Positions 55,402 through 63,942 of a stretch of DNA of 64,000 bases are shown piece by piece. Position numbers and translations under genes: made by a program. How positions within the stretch are numbered: position 1 is the stretch's first letter; each line of letters starts with the position of its first letter. The notes below the pieces were generated by a model. It worked only from the letters and a program-made list of their open reading frames with translations. It did no database searches and was not told where the DNA came from. The stretch lies in assembly GCA_040510375.1 (NCBI GenBank), contig JBEVJC010000017.1, positions 186,001 through 250,000 of the forward strand, in the 5' to 3' direction. This DNA is from JBEVJC01 sp040510375 (lineage in GTDB: Bacteria; Bacteroidota; Bacteroidia; Chitinophagales; Chitinophagaceae).

Positions 55402-57849
55402 ATGAAGATTTCATTCAGGACTATCTTCCGCCACCTGTGGCGCCAGCGTCTTTTTACTTTTTTAAATGTTATTGGTCTTGCCATTGGCATTACGGCCTGC
55501 TGGGTTATTTACGGTATTGTCAGTTATGAAACTTCTTATGAACGGGAACTGCCGGAGAAAGAAAATACATACCGGCTGGTTACCGGATTTATATTCGACA
55601 AAAAGGAATCATACAATGGTGGTGTATCAGCGCCATTTTACCAGGCAATCAGGACCGAAGTGCCCTCGGTAAAACGCGTTACTCCCGTATTCAGTCAATG
55701 GCCTCAAACCTTGCAGGTGCCAGCCACAACTGAACGCCCCGTCATTAACATCGACGAACCGCAGCAGGTCGTGGCTATCGATTCCACTTATTTTGAAATG
55801 GTGCCGTATACCTGGCTGGCAGGAAATACTACTTCAGCACTGAACAACCCCGACAATGTAGTGCTTACTGAAACCCGCGCCCGAAGTTACTTTGGAGCTA
55901 TCAGTCCACAGGCAATGCTTGGCAGGCAGATCATTTATGACGATACCCTCAGAAAGAATGTTTCCGGTATCGTCAAAGACCTTGATTATCCCAGCGAATT
56001 CATTGGCCAGGAATTTATAGTACTGAAACAACAGGTTTATTCACTGAACACCTGGACCAATACCAATGGCAGTGACAAGGTTTACCTGCAGCTGGCCGAC
56101 CATGCAGACACTGCGCAGGTGATGAAAGGCATCAATGAGATCGCCAGCCGGAAGTGGAAGGAATACGCACAGGAAACCAAACCCACCTTCACTTTTACAA
56201 GATGGTTTCAGTTACTGCCAATGAAGGAAAGCCATTTTTCGACGTATATCAACGAACTCGAATTTCATAAGGCAAGCAAACAGGTATTGTACGGACTTGT
56301 TGCGCTCGGAGTTTTCATCCTGTTACTCGCCTGCATAAATTATATCAACCTGACTACTGCACAGATTCCGCAACGCAGTAAGGAAATTGGTGTAAGGAAA
56401 ACCCTTGGGAGTGGCCGTTCTTCACTCATCCTGCAGTTGCTGGCCGAAACCCTGATTACAGTTGCCCTTGCAACCGGACTGGCCATGATCTTTTCCCGCC
56501 TGAGTTTCCGGTGGCTTGCCGATATTGTGCCAGACGGCTCTGCAGCTTATGCCGGTAATGCAGCAACAGTTATTTTCATTCTTATTCTTGTGACGGCGAT
56601 TACATTGTTGTCTGGCGGATACCCGGCCTGGATTATTGCAAAAGTGCAGCCCATCGCGATCATGCGTAACAAATCAAACTGGAAGGGACCCGCTAAAGGT
56701 TTTTCAGGAAGGAAGACCTTGATTGTGCTGCAATTCATGATTGCCCAGGTATTCATTGTCGGCGCCATGATCATGGGTGCACAATTAAAGTATACATTGA
56801 AAAAAGACATGGGATTTGATAAGGACGCGGTGGTACTGGTGGAAGTTCCCTGGAAATATTTTTCGGATAAAAATTATAAAGGAAAACAATTCACCGTTGC
56901 CAACGAATTTAAAAAGCTTCCCGGAGTGAGTATGCTTTCAATGGGCACGGAACCATTGTCAGGCAATTATTCTTCAAGTATGTATTCATACAAATGCAGC
57001 GATATGAAGGAACCGGTGAGCCGTCAGATGGTGCGCCGCGAGGTAGATACCGCCTACATCAGGCTTTACAACCTCCAGTTACTTGCCGGACGCAACCTGC
57101 TCCCCTCCGACACTACAATCGAATATGTGATCAATGAAACCGCTGCCCGTGGATTTGGTTTTAAAACACCGCAGGATGCCATTGGGAAAATGATCGGACA
57201 ATATGGTAACCCGTTTCCCGTGGCAGGTGTAGTTAAAGATTTCCATCTGCAGAACTTCCACTCTACAATTGACCCCGTGGCATTGATGGCAAATAAAGAA
57301 AACCTGGGCAGTTTCAATGTGAAACTAACCGGTAAGGATCCCGCTGTATGGCAGCAGACCATCCGGGCCATGGAAGAAAAATGGAATACGGTATATCCGC
57401 CCGGTAGTTTCTCCAGCAGGTATTACGACGAAACACTGACAGAGATGTATAAAAATGAGCACAACCTGTCAAAGCTGATTAATCTCGCTACCATTGTTTC
57501 CATCCTGATCAGTTGTCTTGGTTTATTCGGACTGGCCACACTTACCGCCCTGCAGCGTTCAAAGGAAATCGGTATACGAAAGGTATTGGGAGCATCCATT
57601 TCCGGTATCATTGGCATGCTCTCATCCGACTTTATAAAACTGATCTTTATCGCTTTGCTGATTGCAACTCCTATTGCCTGGTGGACAATGAATCAATGGC
57701 TGGCAGATTTTGCCTACCAGGTCAGTATTGAATGGTGGATGTTTTTATTAACTGGTGCGGTAGCTGTAGTGATTGCCATGATTACAGTGGGTTACCAGGC
57801 GGTGAGAGCGGCAATTGCCAACCCGGTAGAAGCCCTGCGAAGCGAATAA
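55402..57849 (+). CDS. FtsX/MacB-type ABC transporter permease
   Basis: 815 aa from the ATG at 55402 (MKISFRTIFRHLWRQRLFTFLN); an upstream in-frame ATG at 55354 adds 16 residues with no clear role. Same architecture as the permease at 3833: helix, periplasmic core, FtsX domain (NLTTAQIPQRSKEIGVRKTLGSG), second core, and C-terminal FtsX domain (RSKEIGIRKVLGASISG; ANPVEALRSE). Again there is no ATPase gene beside it. The two proteins are clearly homologous but diverged. A palindromic terminator follows. Confidence 0.88.
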   Translation: MKISFRTIFRHLWRQRLFTFLNVIGLAIGITACWVIYGIVSYETSYERELPEKENTYRLVTGFIFDKKESYNGGVSAPFYQAIRTEVPSVKRVTPVFSQWPQTLQVPATTERPVINIDEPQQVVAIDSTYFEMVPYTWLAGNTTSALNNPDNVVLTETRARSYFGAISPQAMLGRQIIYDDTLRKNVSGIVKDLDYPSEFIGQEFIVLKQQVYSLNTWTNTNGSDKVYLQLADHADTAQVMKGINEIASRKWKEYAQETKPTFTFTRWFQLLPMKESHFSTYINELEFHKASKQVLYGLVALGVFILLLACINYINLTTAQIPQRSKEIGVRKTLGSGRSSLILQLLAETLITVALATGLAMIFSRLSFRWLADIVPDGSAAYAGNAATVIFILILVTAITLLSGGYPAWIIAKVQPIAIMRNKSNWKGPAKGFSGRKTLIVLQFMIAQVFIVGAMIMGAQLKYTLKKDMGFDKDAVVLVEVPWKYFSDKNYKGKQFTVANEFKKLPGVSMLSMGTEPLSGNYSSSMYSYKCSDMKEPVSRQMVRREVDTAYIRLYNLQLLAGRNLLPSDTTIEYVINETAARGFGFKTPQDAIGKMIGQYGNPFPVAGVVKDFHLQNFHSTIDPVALMANKENLGSFNVKLTGKDPAVWQQTIRAMEEKWNTVYPPGSFSSRYYDETLTEMYKNEHNLSKLINLATIVSILISCLGLFGLATLTALQRSKEIGIRKVLGASISGIIGMLSSDFIKLIFIALLIATPIAWWTMNQWLADFAYQVSIEWWMFLLTGAVAVVIAMITVGYQAVRAAIANPVEALRSE

Positions 57850-57940
57850 ATAATCAGACGACACTCCAGTGCGGAGATTAATACAGCCCGGGTATCATTT
57901 GTTAGCTGCCTATGTATGATGAGTTGACCAGGGTATTAAA

Positions 57941-57993
57941 ATGAAATAAGCAAACAGTGGAAATCCGGGGATAACCTCCATTTGCTTATTCAT
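57941..57993. terminator. Long hairpin between convergent permease and hydrolase genes
   Basis: ATGAAATAAGCAAA pairs with TTTGCTTATTCAT (one bulged A), with an inner TGGA/TCCA pair. On the minus strand it is followed by a T-rich stretch, so it more clearly terminates the hydrolase gene. Confidence 0.6.
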
Positions 57994-58041
57994 TGGGTAC
58001 GGATCATCATCAATCAAAAACCACCATTTATAAAACGAGCG

Positions 58042-58818
58042 TCAGCGTTTATTTTTGTCGGCTCCCATTGCCGCTTCCTCGATCAGTGCCGCTACCTTTT
58101 CAGGATGCGTCTGATATACAGAATGACTTGCACCTTCCACTTCAACAGTCACACTGTTTGCCCTCTTGGCATAAAAATGTTCCAGTTCAGGGTTAATGAT
58201 CCGGTCGAGGGTTGGGATCATATACCAGCTTGGTTTACTACGCCATGCAGGTGTCTGGATAACTGCATGGAATACGGCATCTGCCGCAAGCATCTGTGAA
58301 TGGGCCATCCGTTCGGCATCTTTTGCATCCAGGTCAGCGCAAAAATCAGGGTGAAACCGGGAAACTTCTATGTAATCAAATCCATCACTTGTTTTCACCA
58401 GCGATTTATAGGCAGGTGGGTATTTTTTACCATTGTCTGCCTCATCTTCCCCTGTATCAGGTGCATGTGCCGCAATAAATACCAGTCCCTTTACCATGGG
58501 ATCATTTCCGGCAGTGGTGATAATCGAACCTCCGTAGCTATGTGCTACAAGTATAACCGGACCTTCCTGCATCTTAAGCACCCTGTTCACTGCAGCCACA
58601 TCTTCCTCATAAGAAGTAAGGGGCTGCTGTACAACTGTTACATGATAACCCTTCTTCACCAGGATCTCGTAGGCACCTTTCCAGCCCGAGCCATCCACAA
58701 AAGCACCATGTACCAATACTATGTTTTTTATAGCTGTCCCGGTCTGGGCGAATGAACCGGAACCCAAAAAAATGAACCCGATAACTAACACACTTAACAA
58801 ATAACTTTTCCTTTTCAT
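58042..58818 (-). CDS. Alpha/beta hydrolase, secreted
   Basis: 258 aa with a signal peptide (MKRKSYLLSVLVIGFIFLGSGSFAQ). IVLVHGAFVDGSGW marks the oxyanion loop, nucleophile Ser94 lies in AHSYGG, and the C-terminal VEGASHSVYQTHPEKVAALI gives the His. This is the common HGAF/GSGW esterase subgroup, whose substrates are usually unknown. It precedes the sigma-54 activator gene on the opposite end of the locus; a shared role is not shown. Confidence 0.88.
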   Translation of the reverse strand: MKRKSYLLSVLVIGFIFLGSGSFAQTGTAIKNIVLVHGAFVDGSGWKGAYEILVKKGYHVTVVQQPLTSYEEDVAAVNRVLKMQEGPVILVAHSYGGSIITTAGNDPMVKGLVFIAAHAPDTGEDEADNGKKYPPAYKSLVKTSDGFDYIEVSRFHPDFCADLDAKDAERMAHSQMLAADAVFHAVIQTPAWRSKPSWYMIPTLDRIINPELEHFYAKRANSVTVEVEGASHSVYQTHPEKVAALIEEAAMGADKNKR

Positions 58819-58902
58819 GATTTTTTTGATTTTAGTGACAGTTTGATATATGTATGGTTATTGACAATGCTGCTAAAAAATTAAATCATGAATTCGCGGC
58901 GA

Positions 58903-60024
58903 CTAACTTGAAAACCTTTGCTGTCGGGTAATACCAAGTCTTGCTATTTTTGAATTAAGGGTAGATGGCGGAACACCCAGCAGGTCGGCTGCGCCACCCT
59001 TTCCGGAAATCTTACCACCGCATTTGCGGATCACCTGCACAATATGATCCCGCTCATTTTCTGAAATCGTTTTTGTGTTGCCGGAAACAGGTGTCATGTA
59101 TGGGTCGGCGTATTCAAGATCTGCCATACAAATCTTCCGCAACACATTATCAGTGCACATCAGTACGCTTCTTTCTATCAGGTGTTCCAGTTCCCGAACA
59201 TTACCCGGCCATGAATACATCTGTAATTCCTTTCTTGCCTGGAAAGAAATATGACTGATATCTCTGCCAAGTGATTTTGCAAACCGCTGTACAAAAAAGT
59301 CGGCCAGCTTATCGATATTATCCATCCGTTCACGTAGTGGCGGAATAGTAATCGGGAAAACATTTAGCCGGTAATAGAGATCGCTGCGGAACCGGCCTTC
59401 CCTGACCTCTTTTTTCAGGTCGCGGTTGGTAGCAACAATAATCCGTACATCTACCTTGATCGTTGTAGTACCTCCTACCCGCTCAAACTCCCGCTCCTGC
59501 AGGGCCCTTAGCAATTTTACCTGGAGATCTGCGGGCATTTCACCGATCTCGTCAAGGAATAAGGTACTGTTATGCGCGAGTTCGAATTTACCGATGCGTC
59601 TTTCTACTGCGCCGGTAAAACTCCCGCGTTCGTGTCCGAACAATTCGCTCTCCACGAGGTTGGCCGGCAACGCAGCACAGTTTACCTTCACCATTGTTTT
59701 ATTCTTCCTCGATGAATTATTATGAATGGCTTTTGCAACAAGTTCTTTCCCTGTACCTGTTTCACCCAACACCAGAACAGTGCTGTTTGACCCCGCCACC
59801 TGCGAGATCAGGTGGAAGACCTGATCCATACCGGGACCAGACCCGATAAATTCTGCAAATCCGCAATCTTGTTTTGCCATTACGTTATTTTCTGCACGTA
59901 CCCGGACATACACCGGACTATCATTTTCAACAGCCCTTGCCCGCCGGTCTGGGACTCGGCTCGCCATGAAATTTTCCATGACAGGTTGCCCTTCTGAATA
60001 ATTAGAAATAAATGATCTTTCCAT
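58903..60024 (-). CDS. Sigma-54-dependent transcriptional activator (AAA+ with Fis-type HTH)
   Basis: 373 aa. Walker A GETGTGKE at 87-94, the sigma-54 contact loop GSFTGA at 134-139 (a Ser variant of GAFTGA), Walker B FLDEIGEM around 156-163 (Asp158/Glu159), WPGNVRELE about 272-280 and a C-terminal Fis-like HTH (GAADLLGVPPSTLNSKI). Only about 55 mostly polar residues precede the AAA+ domain, so there is no receiver, GAF or PAS input; like PspF it may be governed by a partner protein. It is divergent from the small-protein/SDR operon. Confidence 0.92.
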   Translation of the reverse strand: MERSFISNYSEGQPVMENFMASRVPDRRARAVENDSPVYVRVRAENNVMAKQDCGFAEFIGSGPGMDQVFHLISQVAGSNSTVLVLGETGTGKELVAKAIHNNSSRKNKTMVKVNCAALPANLVESELFGHERGSFTGAVERRIGKFELAHNSTLFLDEIGEMPADLQVKLLRALQEREFERVGGTTTIKVDVRIIVATNRDLKKEVREGRFRSDLYYRLNVFPITIPPLRERMDNIDKLADFFVQRFAKSLGRDISHISFQARKELQMYSWPGNVRELEHLIERSVLMCTDNVLRKICMADLEYADPYMTPVSGNTKTISENERDHIVQVIRKCGGKISGKGGAADLLGVPPSTLNSKIARLGITRQQRFSS

Positions 60025-60251
60025 AAAAACCTGTTTAGATTATCAGACTTTTGCCAGTAAATTTTGTGTTCCACTGTCAACAGGATTTATAAATCTGTTA
60101 CAAACCAGTGTTGATCTTATATCCGGGTTACCTGAAAAAAGTACTAAGGGTTTTTATAAAATATTCAGGATCGCTGTGACACTTACTAATGGCGTACCAA
60201 TAAACAAGGGATTGACAAATAGAAAGTTGTCTGTTATATATTACCGGCGCC

Positions 60252-60269
60252 ACTATGATATGTCATAGT
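60252..60269. repeat. 18-bp palindrome, possible activator binding site
   Basis: ACTATGA and TCATAGT are perfect 7-bp arms around a TATG centre. The dyad is of the kind bound by Fis-type HTH dimers. Confidence 0.45.
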
Positions 60270-60285
60270 TAAGCGATCATTCATG

Positions 60286-60319
60286 TTGAATATCGCGTTA
60301 CAAAATCATTGAATATCGC
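60286..60319 (+). repeat. Two direct repeats TTGAATATCGC, 23 bp apart
   Basis: The 11-mer occurs at 60286-60296 and 60309-60319, so the copies are about two helical turns apart and on the same DNA face. They lie 87-120 bp upstream of the -24-like box. Confidence 0.5.
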
Positions 60320-60405
60320 CGACGCCCGACGCGAATTAACGGCATTTCGTTATTTACCCGCACTCGCATTTTACCTAAAAAGCTGAAGAACAGGTATTAG
60401 TGGTA

Positions 60406-60421
60406 TGGCACGACATATGTA
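60406..60421 (+). promoter_or_regulatory. Candidate sigma-54 promoter of the small-protein/SDR operon
   Basis: TGGCACG-ACAT-ATGTA. The -24 heptamer TGGCACG is a perfect match; the -12 box ATGTA matches TTGCA at three of five positions and lacks the C of the GC pair. Transcription would start near 60432, 22 nt before the ATG at 60454. Confidence 0.4.
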
Positions 60422-60453
60422 ATCAGTCTGCATTAATTCGAAACAAAGCTGAT

Positions 60454-60774
60454 ATGAATATTTATCTCACAAAAGCTGATGCGATTGTTGACATGCATGA
60501 GCGTGGTTATATAAACGACTTCCAGTTATCCGGCAACGACCTGTTATGGGTGCAGGGAAAAGTGTTTCTGAGGGCGCGCGATTTTGCTATCCTGGAATAT
60601 CATCGGTTCAGTAATCCAAAAAGGGTTGGAGCAGATCTTATATTGTTTGGAGTGATCTCTCTTCTTAATGAAGCCAAGGGCATCTTACTGAATGATCATT
60701 CACATCGCAGGCCGGCAACTCCCCCGGTAATAGAAAAGAAACTAAATGAATTGAATATTTCAATGACCTGTTAG
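60454..60774 (+). CDS. Small hypothetical protein upstream of an SDR
   Basis: 106 aa from the ATG at 60454 (MNIYLTKADAIVDMHERGYIND); an upstream GTG at 60400 would run through the candidate promoter and is rejected. The pattern of an N-terminal helix followed by RARDFAILEYHRFSNP and ILFGVISLLNEAKGILLND resembles the short Bacteroidota proteins annotated, without evidence, as phosphoribosylpyrophosphate synthetase-like. No signal or membrane segment. It lies 13 bp before the SDR and divergent from the sigma-54 activator, so it may be that activator's target. Confidence 0.6.
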   Translation: MNIYLTKADAIVDMHERGYINDFQLSGNDLLWVQGKVFLRARDFAILEYHRFSNPKRVGADLILFGVISLLNEAKGILLNDHSHRRPATPPVIEKKLNELNISMTC

Positions 60775-60787
60775 TTTCCTGTGATTA

Positions 60788-61687
60788 ATGAACAAAGCGA
60801 AGATTTCTATGAAAGATAAGATTGTCCTGGTAACGGGTTCAACAAGCGGCATTGGAATGCAGGTAGCTATTGAACTTGCAGGGCGGGGAGCAACCGTCCT
60901 GATACATGCACGCACCGTAATAAAAGGAAGTGAAACACTGGAGATGCTCCGGCAGCAGTTACCTGCGGCCTCATTCAACGTGTTTATTTCCGATTTCGAA
61001 AAACAACACGAAATTGAACAGATGGCCCGTGAGATAAGGCTGGCTTATACACGGCTCGATATTCTGGTAAATAATGCTGCTGTATATATGGAACGACGGG
61101 GGCTTACAACCGATACTATTGAAACAACCTTTGCAGTAAACCATCTTGCACCATTTCTTCTTACCCAATTGCTGTTACCCCTGTTACAGTCTTCGCCTTT
61201 TGCAAGGATCATCAATGTGAGTTCCCATACCCATTACACAGCCCAGTTCAACGTGAATAACCTGCAGGGCGAATTATCGTATATCGGAACAAAAATTTAT
61301 TGTTGCTCCAAATTATGCAATCTGCTGTTTACATATATGCTGGCCGAAAAACTGAAGGACAAAAATATCATGGTAAATGCCGTCCATCCCGGTTTCATCA
61401 CCACGCGTCTTTATAAAACATTATTCGGCGACTTCGACAGCGAATCATTAAAAGATGGTGCAGATACAATTGCTTTCCTCGCGTCCTCCGACGCAGTAAA
61501 GAATATCACCGGTATGTATTTCATGGGACGGATGCCGTCGAAGTCTTCGGCCATTTCCTATAAAAAGCGCTACCAGCAGCAACTCTGGAAGATGAGTGAG
61601 AAACTTACAATGATCCGGGACTATTTAAGTGATACCGGTACAGAGGTTCCCGGTACACGTCAACGGGAACTAAACCTGCAGAAATAA
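60788..61687 (+). CDS. SDR-family NAD(P)-dependent oxidoreductase
   Basis: 299 aa. The cofactor site TGSTSGIG is at 16-23, NNA at 95-97, a Ser at 145-146 and the catalytic YCCSK at 171-175 (Tyr171, Lys175). LIHARTV after the second strand suggests NADP preference. It resembles the retinol-dehydrogenase/WW-oxidoreductase-like branch of SDRs. The extra C-terminal tail of about 40 residues is polar. Second gene of the likely sigma-54 operon; a hairpin terminator follows. Confidence 0.9.
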   Translation: MNKAKISMKDKIVLVTGSTSGIGMQVAIELAGRGATVLIHARTVIKGSETLEMLRQQLPAASFNVFISDFEKQHEIEQMAREIRLAYTRLDILVNNAAVYMERRGLTTDTIETTFAVNHLAPFLLTQLLLPLLQSSPFARIINVSSHTHYTAQFNVNNLQGELSYIGTKIYCCSKLCNLLFTYMLAEKLKDKNIMVNAVHPGFITTRLYKTLFGDFDSESLKDGADTIAFLASSDAVKNITGMYFMGRMPSKSSAISYKKRYQQQLWKMSEKLTMIRDYLSDTGTEVPGTRQRELNLQK

Positions 61688-61726
61688 CAACGGAATCTGC
61701 CCTGTGGGGTCGTGTCAAAAATGTTC

Positions 61727-61756
61727 GTTTTGGTTAGTTTTGGTCAGTTTTGGTAA
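61727..61756 (+). repeat. Three tandem 10-bp repeats of GTTTTGGTnA
   Basis: GTTTTGGTTA, GTTTTGGTCA and GTTTTGGTAA follow one another without a gap, immediately before the terminator hairpin. Confidence 0.7.
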
Positions 61757-61790
61757 AGGCGGTTGTTTCCACAACCGCCTTATATTTTCA
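61756..61790 (+). terminator. Terminator after the SDR gene
   Basis: An 11-bp stem (AAGGCGGTTGT / ACAACCGCCTT) with the tetraloop TTCC, followed by ATATTTT. Confidence 0.75.
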
Positions 61791-61848
61791 TAATGATAAA
61801 AGCAATTTACTTTCCTTGTTATCTGCAATTGTATGTTGGGTTCGGACA

Positions 61849-61879
61849 TTGACCTGCGCTGCCTGATGACCTAGCTTTG
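61849..61879 (+). promoter_or_regulatory. Bacteroidota promoter of the Haem_bd/P460 operon
   Basis: TTG (61849-61851), 20 bp, TAGCTTTG (61872-61879): both boxes and spacing match the consensus. The ATG at 61945 lies 66 bp further on. Confidence 0.75.
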
Positions 61880-61944
61880 AACAACTTTTGTATAATCAGT
61901 GTACTTCATAAAACCAATTCAGGAAATGTTTGTCGCACCTTATC

Positions 61945-62874
61945 ATGAAAAAGACATTCGTCATACTAATATTAATACTCCTGGTTTTCGGTGCCGCGCA
62001 ATTTGTCAGGCCCCATATTACCAATCCTCCCGTAACACAGGAAATACCCGTTCCCGATAGTGTAATGGCTGTATTGAAAAGGTCTTGCTTCGACTGTCAT
62101 TCCAACCAGACGCGACTGAAATGGTTTGACAAAATAACACCGGCCAATTTCCTGGTTGCTTCTGATGTCAGGGCTGCAAGGGCTGCCATGAATTTTTCAA
62201 ACTGGGATAGCCTGCAACCATCCGATCAGCGTTCAATGCTCTTCCTGGCTGTGAACGAAATGCGGATCCGGCAAATGCCATTGAAAAGTTATCGCGTAAT
62301 GCATCCGGGTGCATCGCTGGATAGCAATGATGTGGCAATACTGGAAAATTACCTCGCTGCTATTTCACCAAGAACACCCAATGACAGTATTACCGCAGTC
62401 GGCATGGCGGTGCAGAAAGCCGCCAGGCCGGGACAGCAGGGAGTGCAGGTGATGCCGGCAGTAAATGGCATCCGTTTCTTCAATGGTTTCGACAAATGGA
62501 GAGCACTTAGTACTGCTGACAGATTTGAGACATTCTCGGTGCGGGTAATCTATGGCAACGAGATTGCTGTAAAAGCAGTAGAAGAAAAAAAGATAAATCC
62601 ATGGCCCGATGGTGCCGTACTTGCCAAAAGTATCTGGACTGCAAAGACAGATACAGCCGGCAATATCACAACCGGCGAATTTGTACTGGTTGATTTCATG
62701 GTAAAAAATAGTGTGTTATATGCTTCAACCTTTGGCTGGGGTTTCGCCAGGTTTAAAGGCATTACGCTTCAACCCTGGGGCAAGGATCCCAGCTTCGCTA
62801 AATTCTGTATGGCCTGCCACCAGGTTGTCCGCAGCAACGACTTTGTATTTACATATCCGATGACACCCAAATAA
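61945..62874 (+). CDS. Haem-binding (Haem_bd) plus cytochrome P460 fusion protein
   Basis: 309 aa from the ATG at 61945; the TTG at 61930 is rejected. A single N-terminal hydrophobic segment (TFVILILILLVFGAAQF) is a signal or anchor. Residues about 25-150 form a Haem_bd domain with CFDCH (Cys48, Cys51, His52). Residues about 165-309 match cytochrome P460, with the second haem site CMACH (288-292) and conserved GWGFARFKG, WPDGAVLAK. P460 haem is normally cross-linked to a Lys and oxidises hydroxylamine or detoxifies NO-like species. Here it is joined to a dihaem-style electron-transfer module and is followed by a lipoprotein and a YceI protein. Confidence 0.83.
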   Translation: MKKTFVILILILLVFGAAQFVRPHITNPPVTQEIPVPDSVMAVLKRSCFDCHSNQTRLKWFDKITPANFLVASDVRAARAAMNFSNWDSLQPSDQRSMLFLAVNEMRIRQMPLKSYRVMHPGASLDSNDVAILENYLAAISPRTPNDSITAVGMAVQKAARPGQQGVQVMPAVNGIRFFNGFDKWRALSTADRFETFSVRVIYGNEIAVKAVEEKKINPWPDGAVLAKSIWTAKTDTAGNITTGEFVLVDFMVKNSVLYASTFGWGFARFKGITLQPWGKDPSFAKFCMACHQVVRSNDFVFTYPMTPK

Positions 62875-62884
62875 ATCCAACATT

Positions 62885-63334
62885 ATGCGCTACAAAATCA
62901 TACTCCCGCTCACCGTTCTCCTGTTTGCATGCAGGCAGGCAACGTCCGAACTTAATAACGCAGCTGAAGATAATGGTTCGATACCCGCCCATTCCCTCGA
63001 CGGCACCGTCATGAATATATTTGTAAACACGAAATTAAATACCACGTCCACTTTATACCGGAATGATATTTCCAGAACCGACTCTGCAACAGATATCGAT
63101 CTTGACGCCAGACCAGCAAGTATGCTCACCCTGGTTACCTGGAAACAGCGGCCAAACCCGCGCTGGTATGGCGCCAATATGCCTGATTCACTATTGTCGG
63201 TTGAAACACTGCGTATTCATCTCGATACATTTTATGAATATTATGCAGGCAGGCCATTGAAACTGGCAGTCAACCCGGATTCAACCGAACGGAAAATATG
63301 GATCGCGAGACAGGAGCCCATGATCCTTCCCTGA
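62885..63334 (+). CDS. Small lipoprotein of unknown function
   Basis: 149 aa. Lipoprotein signal ending at LLFAC (Cys16). The rest is a polar alpha/beta sequence (VMNIFVNTKLNTTSTLYRND; MLTLVTWKQRPNPRWYGANMPDSLLSVETLRIHL). No family recognised. It starts 10 bp after the P460 fusion gene, so the two are co-transcribed, and it is probably a periplasmic partner or accessory protein. Confidence 0.65.
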   Translation: MRYKIILPLTVLLFACRQATSELNNAAEDNGSIPAHSLDGTVMNIFVNTKLNTTSTLYRNDISRTDSATDIDLDARPASMLTLVTWKQRPNPRWYGANMPDSLLSVETLRIHLDTFYEYYAGRPLKLAVNPDSTERKIWIARQEPMILP

Positions 63335-63405
63335 CGTTTAAACAATCGTCCGTTTACCTGACGACCGCGGCCGAACAAACAATCTGTAACCCAAAATAAT
63401 CAATC

Positions 63406-63942
63406 ATGAAAAGTTTCCTTATCCTGATACCAGGTATCCTGTTGGTAAGCGCCATCAGGGCACAGTCGTACCAGCCGGACGACAGCCGGTCGTCTGTTAA
63501 ATTCACCATCAAAGATTTCGGAATAACTACTACTGGCAGTATCAAGGGAGTGGCCGGCACTATTGAGTTTGACAGTACAAGTCCTGAAAAAGCTGTTTTT
63601 AACCTGAAGGCGGATGTCAGTACCGTTAATACATCCAACGACCTGCGCGATACGCATCTTAAAAAACCTGAATATTTTGACGTAGAAAAATATCCCACCA
63701 TTACATTTGCATCAAAGACAATTTCCGGTAAAAGTTCCAACCTGCAGGTATCAGGCGAGCTCACCATCAAGGCAACAACGAAGTCGGTTACCATTCCCGT
63801 TCAGGTTTCACTTGTCAGCGGCGGTTACCAGTTTAAAGGGAGTTTCGACCTGAACCGACGCGACTATGACGTTGGCGGAAGCAGTCTCGTTCTGGGCGAC
63901 AATGTAACGGTCACTTTTATTGTGATTGGAATTAATAAATAG
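63406..63942 (+). CDS. YceI-family periplasmic lipid-binding protein
   Basis: 178 aa with a signal peptide ending near IRAQS. The YceI beta-barrel pattern is clear: SVKFTIKDFGITTTGSIKGVAGTIEFD, the conserved NTSNDLRDTHLKKPEYFDVEKYPTITF segment and ATTKSVTIPVQVS. YceI proteins bind polyisoprenoid or fatty-acyl lipids, sometimes with quinones, in the periplasm. It lies 71 bp after the lipoprotein gene and likely belongs to the P460 operon. No terminator is visible in the last 58 bases of the window. Confidence 0.93.
   Translation: MKSFLILIPGILLVSAIRAQSYQPDDSRSSVKFTIKDFGITTTGSIKGVAGTIEFDSTSPEKAVFNLKADVSTVNTSNDLRDTHLKKPEYFDVEKYPTITFASKTISGKSSNLQVSGELTIKATTKSVTIPVQVSLVSGGYQFKGSFDLNRRDYDVGGSSLVLGDNVTVTFIVIGINK

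Larger units (their letters stand above)
60025..60453. other. Divergent regulatory region of the sigma-54 activator locus
   Basis: 429 bp without a gene. From left to right it holds a GACAA/TTGTC inverted repeat (60214-60231), the palindrome ACTATGA-TATG-TCATAGT (60252-60269), a direct repeat of TTGAATATCGC (60286-60296 and 60309-60319) and a TGGCACG -24-like box (60406-60412). The repeats sit about 90-155 bp upstream of the box, the distance at which bacterial enhancer-binding proteins usually bind. Confidence 0.55.
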
